33,753 bases of DNA from Paracoccaceae bacterium (GCA_027484915.1 JAIXSA010000122.1:1-33753), one strand, 5' to 3'. Counted from the first letter of the stretch, positions 1-7,675 are shown. A program made the numbers and translations. Notes: a model not told the origin generated them from the sequence alone.

Positions 1-115
1 AGGGACCGGCTGGGCCAGTGGGGCCGCCAGGACCTGTAGGACCGGCTGGACCACCAGGACCGGTTGGGCCAGTTGGGCCGCTAGGACCAGAGGGACCGGC
101 TGGGCCAGTAGGACC
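1..115. repeat. Gly-Pro-X coding tandem repeat (9-bp periodic)
   Basis: Bases 1-115 are a degenerate 9-bp tandem repeat built on GGNCCNNNN and its complement. It encodes the collagen-like tract of the minus-strand gene. Because GGN (Gly) and CCN (Pro) are reverse complements, both strands read Gly-Pro-X, so strand cannot be decided from the repeat itself. The array continues beyond the left edge. Confidence 0.85.
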
Positions 116-400
116 TGTGATGGAGAAAGTACTGATTGATGAATTTAAGGTAACAATAGAGTTGGGATCATTTGCGTTACAGTCGGGTCCGACAACTTTG
201 TCGCCACTGGCCGCAGCAGACGTATCAACCGAACTTCCATCACCAGCGCCCGCCTCGATGTTGTTCGTCCCTGATGAACCATCGGCTGCACAGGTCTGCG
301 ATTGGACTGGGTCGGTGGTGTCCGCCTTCGTGGCAGAAACATCCATGCCTAGTATTTGCATGGCAGCCAACATCGCAGTGGTAGCTTTTAGACCCTTCAT
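1..400 (-). CDS. Secreted collagen-like (Gly-Pro-X repeat) protein, 5' part only
   Basis: Reading the minus strand from ATG 400-398 gives an open frame that continues past the left edge with no stop. The start has a good Shine-Dalgarno (AGAGGTG, 408-414) seven bases upstream. Residues 1-29 look like a signal peptide (MKGLK, then an Ala/Met/Leu core and SATKA before DTTD). A Ser/Thr/Asp/Gly-rich linker with two cysteines follows, and from base 115 leftwards there are about twelve uninterrupted Gly-Pro-X triplets with X mostly T, A, S or G. Collagen-like bacterial proteins are usually surface or extracellular fibrous proteins that form triple helices. Function and full length are unknown. The repeat also encodes Gly-Pro-X in the opposite direction (frame 18-533), but only the minus frame has a signal peptide and a ribosome site, so I prefer it. 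The region is AT-rich upstream, which hints at horizontal acquisition. Confidence 0.7.
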   Translation of the reverse strand, partial: MKGLKATTAMLAAMQILGMDVSATKADTTDPVQSQTCAADGSSGTNNIEAGAGDGSSVDTSAAASGDKVVGPDCNANDPNSIVTLNSSISTFSITGPTGPAGPSGPSGPTGPTGPGGPAGPTGPGGPTGPAGP

Positions 401-1066
401 GCAGCGACACCTCTTTGCACCTTGCCAAGGTGTTCTCGACGATCCTTGTTTGTGTCAATCGACATGCGCCTATAGATTCGACGACTTCGAGTTTTTAGTG
501 ACCGAAAGATATAACTTTATATCGTTGAGATAAATTAAATGGCTTTTCTTGCAATTTATAATTTCCTTTTTGATACCCAATCGACCGAATAGAGCGCTCG
601 AATTATCTGCCGTATGTGGCTTGGCAGGATATTGCGCTGGTCTCCCTCGAACTGACCGAAACGGTCATGGCAGTCCAGGCCGTTAATCCTCTGCACCCCT
701 CTTTTGGCCGGGTTTTGGGTCGAGGTGGGCTGTTAAGTGGTTCATCTTCAGGCGAAAGAATGTTGCCGCAGCTTTCGTGGCCTCGGTTGCGGTGGCTCTT
801 GGCGGCAGAACCTCGCGGCTAAGGCAGCGGGCCAGAAGGCCCGGATTGCCGGCGAGGTGGTCGTGGGGGTACGGGAGGCCGAACTAGGCATCCTGGTGCG
901 GGTCGACTTCAGGGGGGGGGCGCGGGCCCTATCTAAATCGAAGGCCGCGCGATCCACCAGATCAGAGAAGGTGCAAATCACTGAAACAAATGACAGAGGC
1001 CCCAGCCTACCGCCTAGCCCTGTCGGCAGAAGAAGCTACCCGGAGGTTCAGCGAAACGGAGAGCCC
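401..1066. other. Gene-free stretch: AT-rich leader and degenerate DNA
   Basis: Bases 401-600 are markedly AT-rich and hold the leader of the collagen-like gene. A TTGACA hexamer on the minus strand sits near 455-460, but its -10 is poor. Bases 600-1066 are GC-rich again and carry only short frames on both strands with no recognisable protein. A perfect short inverted repeat, TGACCG-AAA-CGGTCA, is at 653-667, and a nine-G run is at about 913-921. I see no supported gene. The stretch looks like decayed mobile-element DNA lying between an accessory gene and an integrase remnant. Confidence 0.5.
508..523. promoter_or_regulatory. Perfect AT-rich inverted repeat, possible operator
   Basis: GATATAA-CT-TTATATC is a perfect 7-bp inverted repeat with a 2-base centre. 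It lies about 110 bp upstream of the collagen-like gene in the most AT-rich part of the window. It is operator-like in size and position. No regulator gene is visible next to it, so its role is unproven. Confidence 0.35.
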
Positions 1067-1489
1067 AGTTTCGAAGGTCGGGCCATCGTGCCGATCAACG
1101 ACAGCCTGCAGGAAACCCTCATCGAGGCCAAGAAACTCTCGCTCTCGAACTAGCTCATCGAGGGGGCCTGGGAACCGATCCGCTCGATCCGTAAGGGTCT
1201 CGAGCGTCTCGTCACCAACGCTGGACTGCCGGATATCTCCGCCCACGTCTTCCGGCACACAGCAGCCGTCCATATGGCAGCGGGTGGAATCCCGATGAGC
1301 CAGATCGCCAAATATCTCGGGCGCTCCTCGACCGCGGTCACCGAGCGCACCTATGCCCGGTATGCACCCGATCACCTGCGCCAGGCAGCCCAGATTCTCG
1401 ATTTCGGGAAGAAGAAGCGCACCGGGTGCCCACCCCGGTTAGGTTCAATAGACTTAGGAACTCTTCGTGAGAAGTCCCTAAGCCATTGA
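1067..1489 (+). pseudogene. Tyrosine recombinase/integrase remnant (C-terminal half, broken)
   Basis: One frame reads GRAIVPINDSLQETL, then an in-frame TAG at 1151-1153, then LIEGAWEPIRSIRKG, HVFRHTAAVHMAAGG, IPMSQIAKYLGRSS and ERTYARYAPDHLRQAA, ending at 1489. This is the C-terminal catalytic domain of a phage-type tyrosine integrase. The box-II HxxRH and the nucleophilic Tyr (in ERTYARY) are present, but the usual LGHSS histidine is Arg here (YLGRSS). The N-terminal arm-binding and core domains are missing or unrecognisable upstream. The nonsense codon, the missing half and the altered catalytic residue all argue for a dead gene. It points at, and ends five bases from, the 3' end of tRNA-Val, the usual place for such an integrase. 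Confidence 0.85.
1453..1482. repeat. Imperfect hairpin between integrase remnant and tRNA-Val
   Basis: CTTAGG at 1453-1458 pairs with CCTAAG at 1477-1482 (6 bp), with a further ACT/AGT pairing inside after a mismatch. It lies immediately beyond the 3' end of tRNA-Val and could be the tRNA terminator or part of the element end. No U-run is convincing on either strand, so the role is open. Confidence 0.35.
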
Positions 1490-1494
1490 TTTTA

Positions 1495-1569
1495 TGGTGG
1501 GCGATAACGGATTTGAACCGCTGACATCTTCGATGTGAACGAAGCGCTCTACCGCTGAGCTAATCGCCC
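1495..1569 (-). tRNA. tRNA-Val (anticodon CAC)
   Basis: The minus strand folds as a complete cloverleaf with an encoded CCA. The 7-bp acceptor stem is GGGCGAT/ATCGCCC. The D arm is GCTCAGCGGTAGAGC and the anticodon stem is CTTCG/CGAAG around the loop TTCACAT (anticodon CAC, valine GTG codons). The T arm is GCGG/CCGT-type with the TTCAAAT loop, and the discriminator is A followed by CCA at 1497-1495. It lies 13 bp downstream of the HU-family gene on the same strand, so it may be cotranscribed with it. Its 3' end faces the integrase remnant, consistent with use as an attachment site. Confidence 0.97.
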
Positions 1570-1582
1570 GATGCGGGGGCTT

Positions 1583-1963
1583 TTAGCCATCCTCTCCGTC
1601 GTCCGCAAGGGCCAATCCGGCGGCCTTCGCGCCGTCCGCCAGCCGGAGCTTGAGGGTCAGGGCCGGCCCCTTGTTCTTCACGACGCGCAGTTTGCCCAGC
1701 GGCGGAACCGCCAGCGCCTTGCCCGTGGCCAGCGCCTCGCCCAAGGCGGCCAGCGTCGCCTCGACAACGACCTTCACCTCGGACTTCTTGCCGCCGGTTG
1801 CAGCCGCGACGGTCTCGATCAGGTCCTTGAGCTTAAGCGCCCCGGCCGTCGAGGGTTCTGCAACCGGGGTCTCGGTAACCGGGTCAGGCCTGGTCTTTTG
1901 CCCGGAGGCTTTTTCGGCCTTGGCCGGTTTCGCTTCGGCGTCCTTGGCGGTGCGGGCGGCCAT
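1583..1963 (-). CDS. HU/IHF-family DNA-binding protein with charged N-terminal extension
   Basis: 126 residues. The first ~40 residues are an Ala/Lys/Glu/Pro-rich tail (MAARTAKDAEAKPAKAEK...). From about residue 43 the sequence is a classic HU/IHF fold: LKLKDLIETVAAATGGKKSEVKVVVEATLAAL, then the beta-arm region GKALAVPPLGKLRVVKNKG. Such proteins bend DNA and organise the nucleoid as dimers. The tail makes it longer than canonical HU (~90 aa) and resembles the histone-like tails of some bacterial HU variants. The start at ATG 1963 has AAAGG six bases upstream. It is followed at 13 bp by tRNA-Val on the same strand and is divergent from the S74-like gene. Confidence 0.88.
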   Translation of the reverse strand: MAARTAKDAEAKPAKAEKASGQKTRPDPVTETPVAEPSTAGALKLKDLIETVAAATGGKKSEVKVVVEATLAALGEALATGKALAVPPLGKLRVVKNKGPALTLKLRLADGAKAAGLALADDGEDG

Positions 1964-2112
1964 GGGTGCCTTTGTCCATACTGGGTCGTCCGTTCAAGGC
2001 TACCAAGCCCACGCCGGCGCAACCAGTGTTATCTGTTGCATGCCGACCCGATCCGCCCCTAGGCTTTCCCCGTGGCGCGCGACGGCGCCTCGGGATGTAT
2101 AGGGGAACTCAC

Positions 2113-2541
2113 ATGCGCAAGGCCCTCCTGCTTTCCACCGCACTGACTCTGGGCACGCTGAATGCCGCCCAGGCCGGTGGACCGGTGGTGGTCGAGGAAG
2201 AACCGGCGGTCGTTGCCGCCAAACCGGCCTCGTCTGGCGGTATCCTGATCCCGCTCCTGATCCTCGCGGCGATCGTGGCGGTCGCCTCGGGCGGGGACGA
2301 TTCCGATCCCGCCCCGCAGCCCAGCGATATTCGCCTGAAGGAAGACATCCGGCGCGTAGGCACGAACTACCTCGGGCTCGGCGTGTACCAGTACCGCTAC
2401 AAGGGAATGGACGGAGTATGGGAAGGCGTCATGGCGCATGAAGTCGAAGTCATGCACCCCGGCGCGATCCGGCAACTGCCCCACGGTTACAAGGCCGTCG
2501 ACTACGCACGCCTGGGACTGCCGTTCAAGCGGGTCGCCTGA
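2113..2541 (+). CDS. Small secreted/anchored protein with Peptidase_S74-like (tail-fibre chaperone) C-terminus
   Basis: 142 residues from ATG 2113, chosen because AGGGGA (2101-2106) sits six bases upstream and a signal peptide follows (MRKALLLSTALTLGTLNAAQAGG). A second hydrophobic segment (GGILIPLLILAAIVAVASGG, about residues 46-65) is a likely membrane anchor. The C-terminal ~75 residues (SDIRLKEDIRRVG...LGLGVYQYRYKG...GVMAHEVEVMHPGAI) match the start of the S74 intramolecular chaperone domain found at the ends of phage tail fibres and endosialidases. Here it stands alone without a fibre, so the function is unknown. It could be a domesticated phage piece or a surface protein. It is expressed away from the HU gene and ends at a strong shared terminator with lon. 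Confidence 0.8.
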   Translation: MRKALLLSTALTLGTLNAAQAGGPVVVEEEPAVVAAKPASSGGILIPLLILAAIVAVASGGDDSDPAPQPSDIRLKEDIRRVGTNYLGLGVYQYRYKGMDGVWEGVMAHEVEVMHPGAIRQLPHGYKAVDYARLGLPFKRVA

Positions 2542-2556
2542 CCCTTCGAACAAGCA

Positions 2557-2585
2557 AAAGGGCGCGCCGGTCTGGCGCGCCCTTT
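2557..2585. terminator. Bidirectional intrinsic terminator between S74-like gene and lon
   Basis: A perfect 12-bp stem (AAAGGGCGCGCC / GGCGCGCCCTTT) encloses the 5-base loop GGTCT. A-runs on one side and T-runs on the other end the stem. It lies 15 bp after the S74-like stop and 16 bp after the lon stop, between two convergent genes, so it can serve both. Confidence 0.9.
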
Positions 2586-2601
2586 CCTGTTTCCGACGCT
2601 C

Positions 2602-5001
2602 TCAGTGCGCGGTCTGCACCGGGGGGGTTGCCCCGCCCGCTGCACGCGCCGCGGCAGCAGCTTCTTCTGCGGCCTCATCCCATTCCACCGGCTCGGGCTG
2701 GCGCACCAAAGCCTGTGCCAGAACCTCGCGGACGTGGGTCACCGGGATGATCTTCAGGCCTTCCTTCACGTTTTCGGGGATTTCCGCCAGATCCTTGGCG
2801 TTCTCCTCGGGGATGAAGACGGTCTTGATCCCGCCCCGCAGCGCGGCCAGAAGCTTTTCCTTCAGCCCGCCGATGGCGCTCGCGTTGCCGCGCAGCGTCA
2901 CTTCGCCGGTCATGGCGATGTCCTTGCGGACCGGGATGCCGGTCAGAACCGAGACGATGGCGGTGACCATCGCCAGACCGGCCGAGGGGCCGTCCTTGGG
3001 CGTCGCGCCGTCGGGAACGTGGACGTGGATGTCCATCGCCTCGAACTTCGGCGGCTTGACCCCGATCTGCGGGCTGATCGAGCGGACATAGCTTGCCGCC
3101 GCGTCGATCGACTCCTTCATCACGTCGCCCAGCTTGCCGGTCGTCTTCATCCGGCCCTTGCCCGGCAGGCGCAGGGCTTCGATCTGCAGAAGATCGCCAC
3201 CCACACTTGTCCAGGCCAGACCCGTCACCACGCCGACCTGATCTTCCTTTTCGGCCAGGCCATAGCGGTGCCGCTGGACGCCCAGATACTCCTCAACCTT
3301 CGCGGGATCGACCTCCACTTTCTTGGTCTTGCCCTTGAGGATATCGGTCACGGCTTTCCGGGCCAGTTTGGCGATTTCGCGCTCCAGGTTCCGCACGCCC
3401 GCCTCGCGGGTGTAGTAGCGGATGACATGGTTCAGCGCGTCGTCGCTGACGCTGAATTCGCCCTTCTTCAGGCCGTTCGCCGCGATCTGCTTGGGCAGAA
3501 GGTGCCCCTTGGCGATCTCGCGCTTTTCATCCTCGGTGTAGCCGGCCAGCGGGATGATCTCCATCCGGTCAAGCAGCGGCCCCGGCATGTTGTACGAGTT
3601 CGACGTGGTGATGAACATCACGTTCGACAGGTCGTACTCCACCTCCAGGTAGTGGTCGACGAAGGTGTTGTTCTGCTCGGGGTCCAGGACCTCGAGCAGT
3701 GCCGAGGCCGGATCGCCCCGGAAGTCCTGGCCCATCTTGTCGATTTCATCCAGCAGGATCAGCGGGTTCGTCGTCTTGGCCTTCTTCAGCGACTGGATGA
3801 TCTTGCCCGGCATCGACCCGATATAGGTCCGCCGGTGACCGCGGATTTCCGATTCATCCCGCACGCCGCCAAGGCTGATGCGGATGAACTCGCGCCCAGT
3901 CGCCTTCGCCACCGACCGCCCCAGCGAGGTTTTGCCGACGCCCGGGGGGCCGACAAGGCACAGGATCGGCCCCTTCAGCTTCGTGGACCGCGCCTGGACC
4001 GCCAGATACTCGACGATCCGCTCCTTGACCTTCTCAAGTCCGAAGTGGTCGGTATCCAGCACCTTCTGCGCGGCACCCAGATCCTTCTTGACGCGGGACT
4101 TCACGCCCCACGGCACGCCCAAGAGCCAATCCAGATAATTGCGGACAACGGTCGCTTCCGCCGACATCGGCGACATCGACTTAAGCTTCTTCAGCTCGGC
4201 CTCGGCCTTCTCGCGCGCTTCCTTGGAAAGCTCGGTCTTGCGGATCCGCTCTTCCAGTTCCGCGACCTCGTTCTGGCCGTCCTCGCCGTCGCCGAGCTCC
4301 TTCTGAATGGCCTTCATCTGCTCGTTCAGATAGTACTCGCGCTGGGTCTTCTCCATCTGGGTCTTGACCCGGGTCTTGATCTTCTTCTCGACCTGCAGGA
4401 CGGAAAGTTCCCCCTGCATGTGGCCATAGACCTTCTCCAGCCGCTCGGCGACGTCCAGCGTCTCCAGGATCGCCTGCTTCTGGCCCACGTCCACGCCCAG
4501 GTGCCCTGCCACAAGGTCGGCCAGTCGCGCAGGCTCACGCGTGTCCGAGACGGCGGCCAGCGCCTCCTCGGGGATGTTCTTCTTGACCTTCGAATACCGC
4601 TCGAATTCCTCGCTGACCGCGCGGACCAGCGCCTCGACGGCGGTGGGATCCCCCTCGGTCTCGGGCAGGGTCTCGGCCGTCGCCTCGAAGAAGGCCGGAT
4701 TCTCGACGAAACCAGTGATCTTCACGCGCGACTTGCCCTCGACCAGGACCTTCACGGTGCCGTCGGGCAGTTTCAGAAGCTGCAGCACATTGGCCAGAAC
4801 ACCGACGCGGAAGATGCCGTCGGACGCCGGGTCATCGGCTGTCGGATCCTTCTGCGAGCTGAGAAGGATCTGCTTGTCGTCCTGCATCACCTCTTCCAGT
4901 GCGCGGACCGACTTTTCGCGTCCCACGAAAAGCGGCACGATCATGTGGGGAAACACCACGATGTCGCGCAGGGGCAGGACCGGATAGCTTTGGGTGCTCA
5001 T
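2602..5001 (-). CDS. lon: Lon endopeptidase (ATP-dependent protease La)
   Basis: 799 residues, the usual length of bacterial LonA. The N-terminal substrate-binding LAN domain starts YPVLPLRDIVVFPHMIVPLFVG, and a coiled-coil region follows (about 200-280). The AAA+ module has Walker A GPPGVGKT (351-358) and Walker B LILLDEID (414-421). The C-terminal serine-lysine protease domain has catalytic Ser673 in DGPSAGLAM and Lys716 in GGLKEK. It degrades misfolded and regulatory proteins in the cytoplasm using ATP. The start ATG 5001 has GAAGG about eight bases upstream. The C-terminal tail is Ala/Glu-rich. It is monocistronic by layout: its own promoter region lies at 5002-5160 and a strong terminator follows. 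Confidence 0.98.
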   Translation of the reverse strand: MSTQSYPVLPLRDIVVFPHMIVPLFVGREKSVRALEEVMQDDKQILLSSQKDPTADDPASDGIFRVGVLANVLQLLKLPDGTVKVLVEGKSRVKITGFVENPAFFEATAETLPETEGDPTAVEALVRAVSEEFERYSKVKKNIPEEALAAVSDTREPARLADLVAGHLGVDVGQKQAILETLDVAERLEKVYGHMQGELSVLQVEKKIKTRVKTQMEKTQREYYLNEQMKAIQKELGDGEDGQNEVAELEERIRKTELSKEAREKAEAELKKLKSMSPMSAEATVVRNYLDWLLGVPWGVKSRVKKDLGAAQKVLDTDHFGLEKVKERIVEYLAVQARSTKLKGPILCLVGPPGVGKTSLGRSVAKATGREFIRISLGGVRDESEIRGHRRTYIGSMPGKIIQSLKKAKTTNPLILLDEIDKMGQDFRGDPASALLEVLDPEQNNTFVDHYLEVEYDLSNVMFITTSNSYNMPGPLLDRMEIIPLAGYTEDEKREIAKGHLLPKQIAANGLKKGEFSVSDDALNHVIRYYTREAGVRNLEREIAKLARKAVTDILKGKTKKVEVDPAKVEEYLGVQRHRYGLAEKEDQVGVVTGLAWTSVGGDLLQIEALRLPGKGRMKTTGKLGDVMKESIDAAASYVRSISPQIGVKPPKFEAMDIHVHVPDGATPKDGPSAGLAMVTAIVSVLTGIPVRKDIAMTGEVTLRGNASAIGGLKEKLLAALRGGIKTVFIPEENAKDLAEIPENVKEGLKIIPVTHVREVLAQALVRQPEPVEWDEAAEEAAAAARAAGGATPPVQTAH

Positions 5002-5125
5002 GTGTCTACCTTCGCTTGCGGCAGCGTCACGGGGTCCCGACCATCGGCAACCCTGCCCGCTCCGTCTTCAGAATTGGTAACTTGTGGTCCCCGGAGAAGG
5101 GATTCAAGTTCCCGCTTGGTTCGCC

Positions 5126-5154
5126 AGAATGAACCTCTGCGTGAGCGGGTGCAA
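5126..5154 (-). promoter_or_regulatory. Candidate sigma-70 promoter for lon
   Basis: On the minus strand TTGCAC (5154-5149) and CATTCT (5131-5126) are separated by 17 bp, about 125 bp upstream of the lon start. A CTTGAA hexamer at 5108-5103 might be a heat-shock -35 element, as lon is heat-inducible in many bacteria, but I find no convincing partner. Both are pattern matches only. Confidence 0.3.
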
Positions 5155-5166
5155 GGTTAGAAAGCG

Positions 5167-5188
5167 CCGGACCCGTCGCCGGGTCCGG
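5167..5188 (-). terminator. Intrinsic terminator after the NemA-like gene
   Basis: A perfect 9-bp stem (CCGGACCCG / CGGGTCCGG) with a 4-base loop starts 17 bases beyond the stop of the minus-strand ene-reductase gene. It is followed by GCGCTTTCT on that strand, a weak T-rich tail. Confidence 0.7.
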
Positions 5189-5204
5189 GTCGTGCATCAG
5201 GGCA

Positions 5205-6299
5205 TCAGGCGGCAGTCTTGGCCAGGCTTGGATAGTCGGTGTATCCCGCGCGCCCACCACCATAGAGCCCTTCGGTCGGCAGCGGGTTCAACGGCGCATC
5301 CAGCGCCAGGCGCTCGGCCAGGTCAGGGTTCGAGATGTAAAGCTTGCCGAACGCCACCAGATCGACCTTGCCCGAAGCAACAGCCGCCACGGCGGTCGCG
5401 CGGGTATAGCCGTTGTTGGCGATATAGGTCCCCTTGAACCGGTCCCGCAGGGCCTCCACGGCGCCTTCGGGCCAGTCGCGCGGGCCGCCGGTCTGGCCCT
5501 CGACCATGTGCAGGAAGGCGACACCCGCCGCGTTCAAGACGTCGATCGCGGCACCGAAGGTGGCCAGCGTATCGCTGTCGATGCCGACATTGTTGGCATT
5601 CGAGAACGGGCTCAGGCGCACGCCGACCCGGCCGGCACCAAGGACCCCGGTCACCGCCTCGACCACTTCGCGCAGGAACCGCACGCGATTCTGAACCGAG
5701 CCGCCATAGGCATCGGTCCGGGTGTTGGACGTGTCGCGCAGGAACTGGTCGATCAGATAGCCGTTCGCCGCGTGGATCTCGACCCCGTCGAAGCCCGCCG
5801 CATCGGCGTTGCGCGCAGCCTTGCGGTAGTCCTCGATGACGCGCGGAATCTCGTCCAACTCTAGCGCACGGGGGACGGAAGTTTCTACGAACCCCTTGCC
5901 TTCAAAGGTCTTCGACGCGGCCCCGATGGCGGACGGGGCCACGGGTGCCGCACCATCCAGTTGCAGCGAGGTATGGCTGATCCGCCCCACGTGCCAAAGC
6001 TGGGCCGCGATCTTGCCGCCCTTGGCATGCACTGCCGCAGTGACCCCTTTCCACCCGGCGACCTGGGCGTCGGAATAGATGCCAGGGGTCCAGGCGTAGC
6101 CCTTCCCCTCGGGCGAGATCTGGGTGCCTTCGGTGATGATCAGGCCGGCACCGGCCCGCTGGGCATAGTATTCGGCATGGATGTCGTAGGGGGTGTCATC
6201 CTCGGCCCGGGCGCGGTTGCGGGTCAGCGGGGCCATGACGATGCGGTTCTTGACCGCGATGTCGCCAACGGCGGTGGGGGTGAAAAGTCGGTCGGTCAT
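5205..6299 (-). CDS. nemA: NemA-like alkene reductase (old yellow enzyme family)
   Basis: 364 residues from ATG 6299, chosen over an upstream in-frame start (6392) because AAGGAAG lies eight bases upstream and the family motif starts at once (MTDRLFTPTAVGDIAVKNRIVMAPLTRNRA). It is a single-domain FMN TIM barrel. FMN contacts are at APLTR and WHVGRISH (about 102-109), with substrate-binding His176/Asn179/Tyr181 in VEIHAANGYLIDQFL. C-terminal phosphate-binding strands are ANNGYTR and VAFGKLYISNPDL, and the terminus LYGGGRAGYTDYPSL is typical of E. coli NemA homologues. Members reduce activated C=C bonds, nitro groups or N-ethylmaleimide with NAD(P)H. It is on its own between tgt and lon with a terminator behind it, and the physiological substrate is unknown. 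Confidence 0.9.
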   Translation of the reverse strand: MTDRLFTPTAVGDIAVKNRIVMAPLTRNRARAEDDTPYDIHAEYYAQRAGAGLIITEGTQISPEGKGYAWTPGIYSDAQVAGWKGVTAAVHAKGGKIAAQLWHVGRISHTSLQLDGAAPVAPSAIGAASKTFEGKGFVETSVPRALELDEIPRVIEDYRKAARNADAAGFDGVEIHAANGYLIDQFLRDTSNTRTDAYGGSVQNRVRFLREVVEAVTGVLGAGRVGVRLSPFSNANNVGIDSDTLATFGAAIDVLNAAGVAFLHMVEGQTGGPRDWPEGAVEALRDRFKGTYIANNGYTRATAVAAVASGKVDLVAFGKLYISNPDLAERLALDAPLNPLPTEGLYGGGRAGYTDYPSLAKTAA

Positions 6300-6335
6300 C
6301 TGCAGTACTTCCTTAGAACGGGTGTGTTCCCCTTG

Positions 6336-6363
6336 AAGGTAGGCTGTGCAGAAACCATCACAA
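6336..6363 (-). promoter_or_regulatory. Candidate promoter for the NemA-like gene
   Basis: On the minus strand TTGTGA (6363-6358) and TACCTT (6341-6336) are separated by 16 bp, and the -10 lies about 37 bp upstream of the ATG. A small TGCA-TTTT-TGCA inverted repeat at 6388-6399, just upstream of the -35, could be an activator or repressor site. This is a pattern match only. Confidence 0.3.
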
Positions 6364-6423
6364 CCCGCGTTCGCGCCACGACAGCCATGCATTTTTGCAC
6401 AGGCCCCCGCCGTTCTTCGGCTG

Positions 6424-7554
6424 TCAGAGCGGTTCGATGTCCCCCTCCGCCCGTGCCGAGTGGAAGTCCGTCACGAAAGCCGCAAGCCGGCCTCCCGTGA
6501 TCGCGTCGCGCAACCCCTGCATCAGCACCTGATAATAATGCAGGTTGTGCCAGGTCAGCAGCATCGACCCGATGATCTCGTCCGCCTTCACCACATGGTG
6601 CAAGTACGCACGTGAATAGCTGCGGCAGGCGGGGCACTGGCACCCTTCCTCCAGCGGGCGCGGGTCGTCCTTGTGCCGCGCGTTGCGCAGGTTCACCTGC
6701 CCGCGCGCTGTCCAGGCCTGCCCGGTCCGGCCCGAACGGGAGGGCAGCACGCAATCCATCATGTCGATGCCCCGCTCCACCGCGCCCACGATGTCGTCGG
6801 GCTTGCCCACGCCCATCAGGTAGCGCGGCTTGTCCTCCGGCAGAAACCCCGGCGCATAGTCAAGGACGCCGAACATCGCCTCCTGCCCTTCGCCCACCGC
6901 AAGGCCCCCCACCGCATAGCCGTCGAAACCGATGGCCTTCAGCGCCGTCGCACTTTCCTCGCGCAACTCGCGCGTGACGCCACCCTGCATGATCCCGAAG
7001 AGGGCATGGCCCGGCCGGTCGCCGAACGCGTCGCGCGACCGTTGTGCCCAGCGCATCGACAGGCGCATCGACTTCGCCACCGTTGCCTCATCCGCAGGCA
7101 GCGCGGGACATTCGTCGAAACACATCACGATGTCCGACCCCAGCAGCTTCTGGATCTCCATGCTGCGCTCAGGGGTCAGCATGTGCTTGGACCCGTCGAT
7201 GTGGGACGAGAACCGCACCCCCTCTTCGGTCAGCTTGCGCAAGGCTCCAAGCGACATGACCTGGAACCCGCCGCTGTCCGTAAGGATCGGCTTTTGCCAG
7301 TTCATGAACCGGTGCAGCCCGCCCAAAGCCGCCACCCGCTCAGCCGTTGGGCGCAGCATCAGGTGGTAGGTGTTGCCCAGAAGAATGTCCGCCCCCGTCG
7401 CCGCAACGCTTTCCGGCAACATCGCCTTCACTGTCGCGGCCGTGCCCACCGGCATGAACGCCGGGGTGCGAATCTGCCCCCGAGGGGTCGAAATCACCCC
7501 GGTCCGCGCCGCTCCGTCGGTCGCCGCCACGTTGAAACTGATGCCCGTCGCCAT
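6424..7554 (-). CDS. tgt: Queuine/preQ1 tRNA-ribosyltransferase (tRNA-guanine transglycosylase)
   Basis: 376 residues from ATG 7554 (an AGGGGGG ribosome site lies upstream). An in-frame extension to 7647 is rejected because it would run through the divergent promoter region and adds no family sequence. The enzyme exchanges G34 of Asn, Asp, His and Tyr tRNAs for preQ1 in the queuosine pathway. Visible signatures are Asp93 in [11 protein letters not shown] (general acid/base), the nucleophilic Asp267 in [15 protein letters not shown], and the zinc site Cys305-x-Cys307-x2-Cys310 with His336. Length and the SGRTGQAWT variant are typical of alphaproteobacteria. No other queuosine gene is in the window. 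It is divergent from the efflux regulator. Confidence 0.96.
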   Translation of the reverse strand: MATGISFNVAATDGAARTGVISTPRGQIRTPAFMPVGTAATVKAMLPESVAATGADILLGNTYHLMLRPTAERVAALGGLHRFMNWQKPILTDSGGFQVMSLGALRKLTEEGVRFSSHIDGSKHMLTPERSMEIQKLLGSDIVMCFDECPALPADEATVAKSMRLSMRWAQRSRDAFGDRPGHALFGIMQGGVTRELREESATALKAIGFDGYAVGGLAVGEGQEAMFGVLDYAPGFLPEDKPRYLMGVGKPDDIVGAVERGIDMMDCVLPSRSGRTGQAWTARGQVNLRNARHKDDPRPLEEGCQCPACRSYSRAYLHHVVKADEIIGSMLLTWHNLHYYQVLMQGLRDAITGGRLAAFVTDFHSARAEGDIEPL

Positions 7555-7647
7555 GCCGACCGCCCCCCTGCTGCCGCTTCCTTGGGCCAAATCCAGGGAA
7601 AAGTGAAGCCGGACACATCCAATTCGCCGCAAGCCCCGTATTCTCAC

Positions 7648-7675
7648 TTGACCTCTACATCATTGTCACTATCTG
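7648..7675 (+). promoter_or_regulatory. Candidate promoter for tetR-adaptor-RND operon
   Basis: TTGACC (7648-7653) and TATCTG (7670-7675) are separated by 16 bp. The predicted transcript start falls at about 7682, inside the palindrome at 7680-7695, which is the expected geometry for autorepression. Confidence 0.45.

Noticed and set aside
18-533. Plus-strand collagen-like frame of 171 codons
   Set aside because: The Gly-Pro-X repeat is strand-symmetric. This frame lacks a signal peptide and Shine-Dalgarno, and its non-repeat part has no coherent composition.
653-667. TGACCG-AAA-CGGTCA dyad as an operator
   Set aside because: Perfect but short, and no functional gene lies beside it in this degenerate stretch.
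616-822. Short plus-strand frame of 68 codons in the accessory region
   Set aside because: No recognisable domain or supporting ribosome site; an equally long frame exists on the other strand.
5103-5108. CTTGAA as a heat-shock promoter element for lon
   Set aside because: No CCCCAT-like -10 at the right distance, so it is noted only as a weak possibility.
2605-5160. 851-codon open frame on the plus strand across lon
   Set aside because: It is the antisense of lon in high-GC DNA. It has no domain, no plausible start signal and a His/Asp/Arg-rich composition typical of shadow frames.
7555-7647. N-terminal extension of Tgt by 31 residues
   Set aside because: It has no family similarity, and the ATG at 7554 has a ribosome site and gives the expected protein length.
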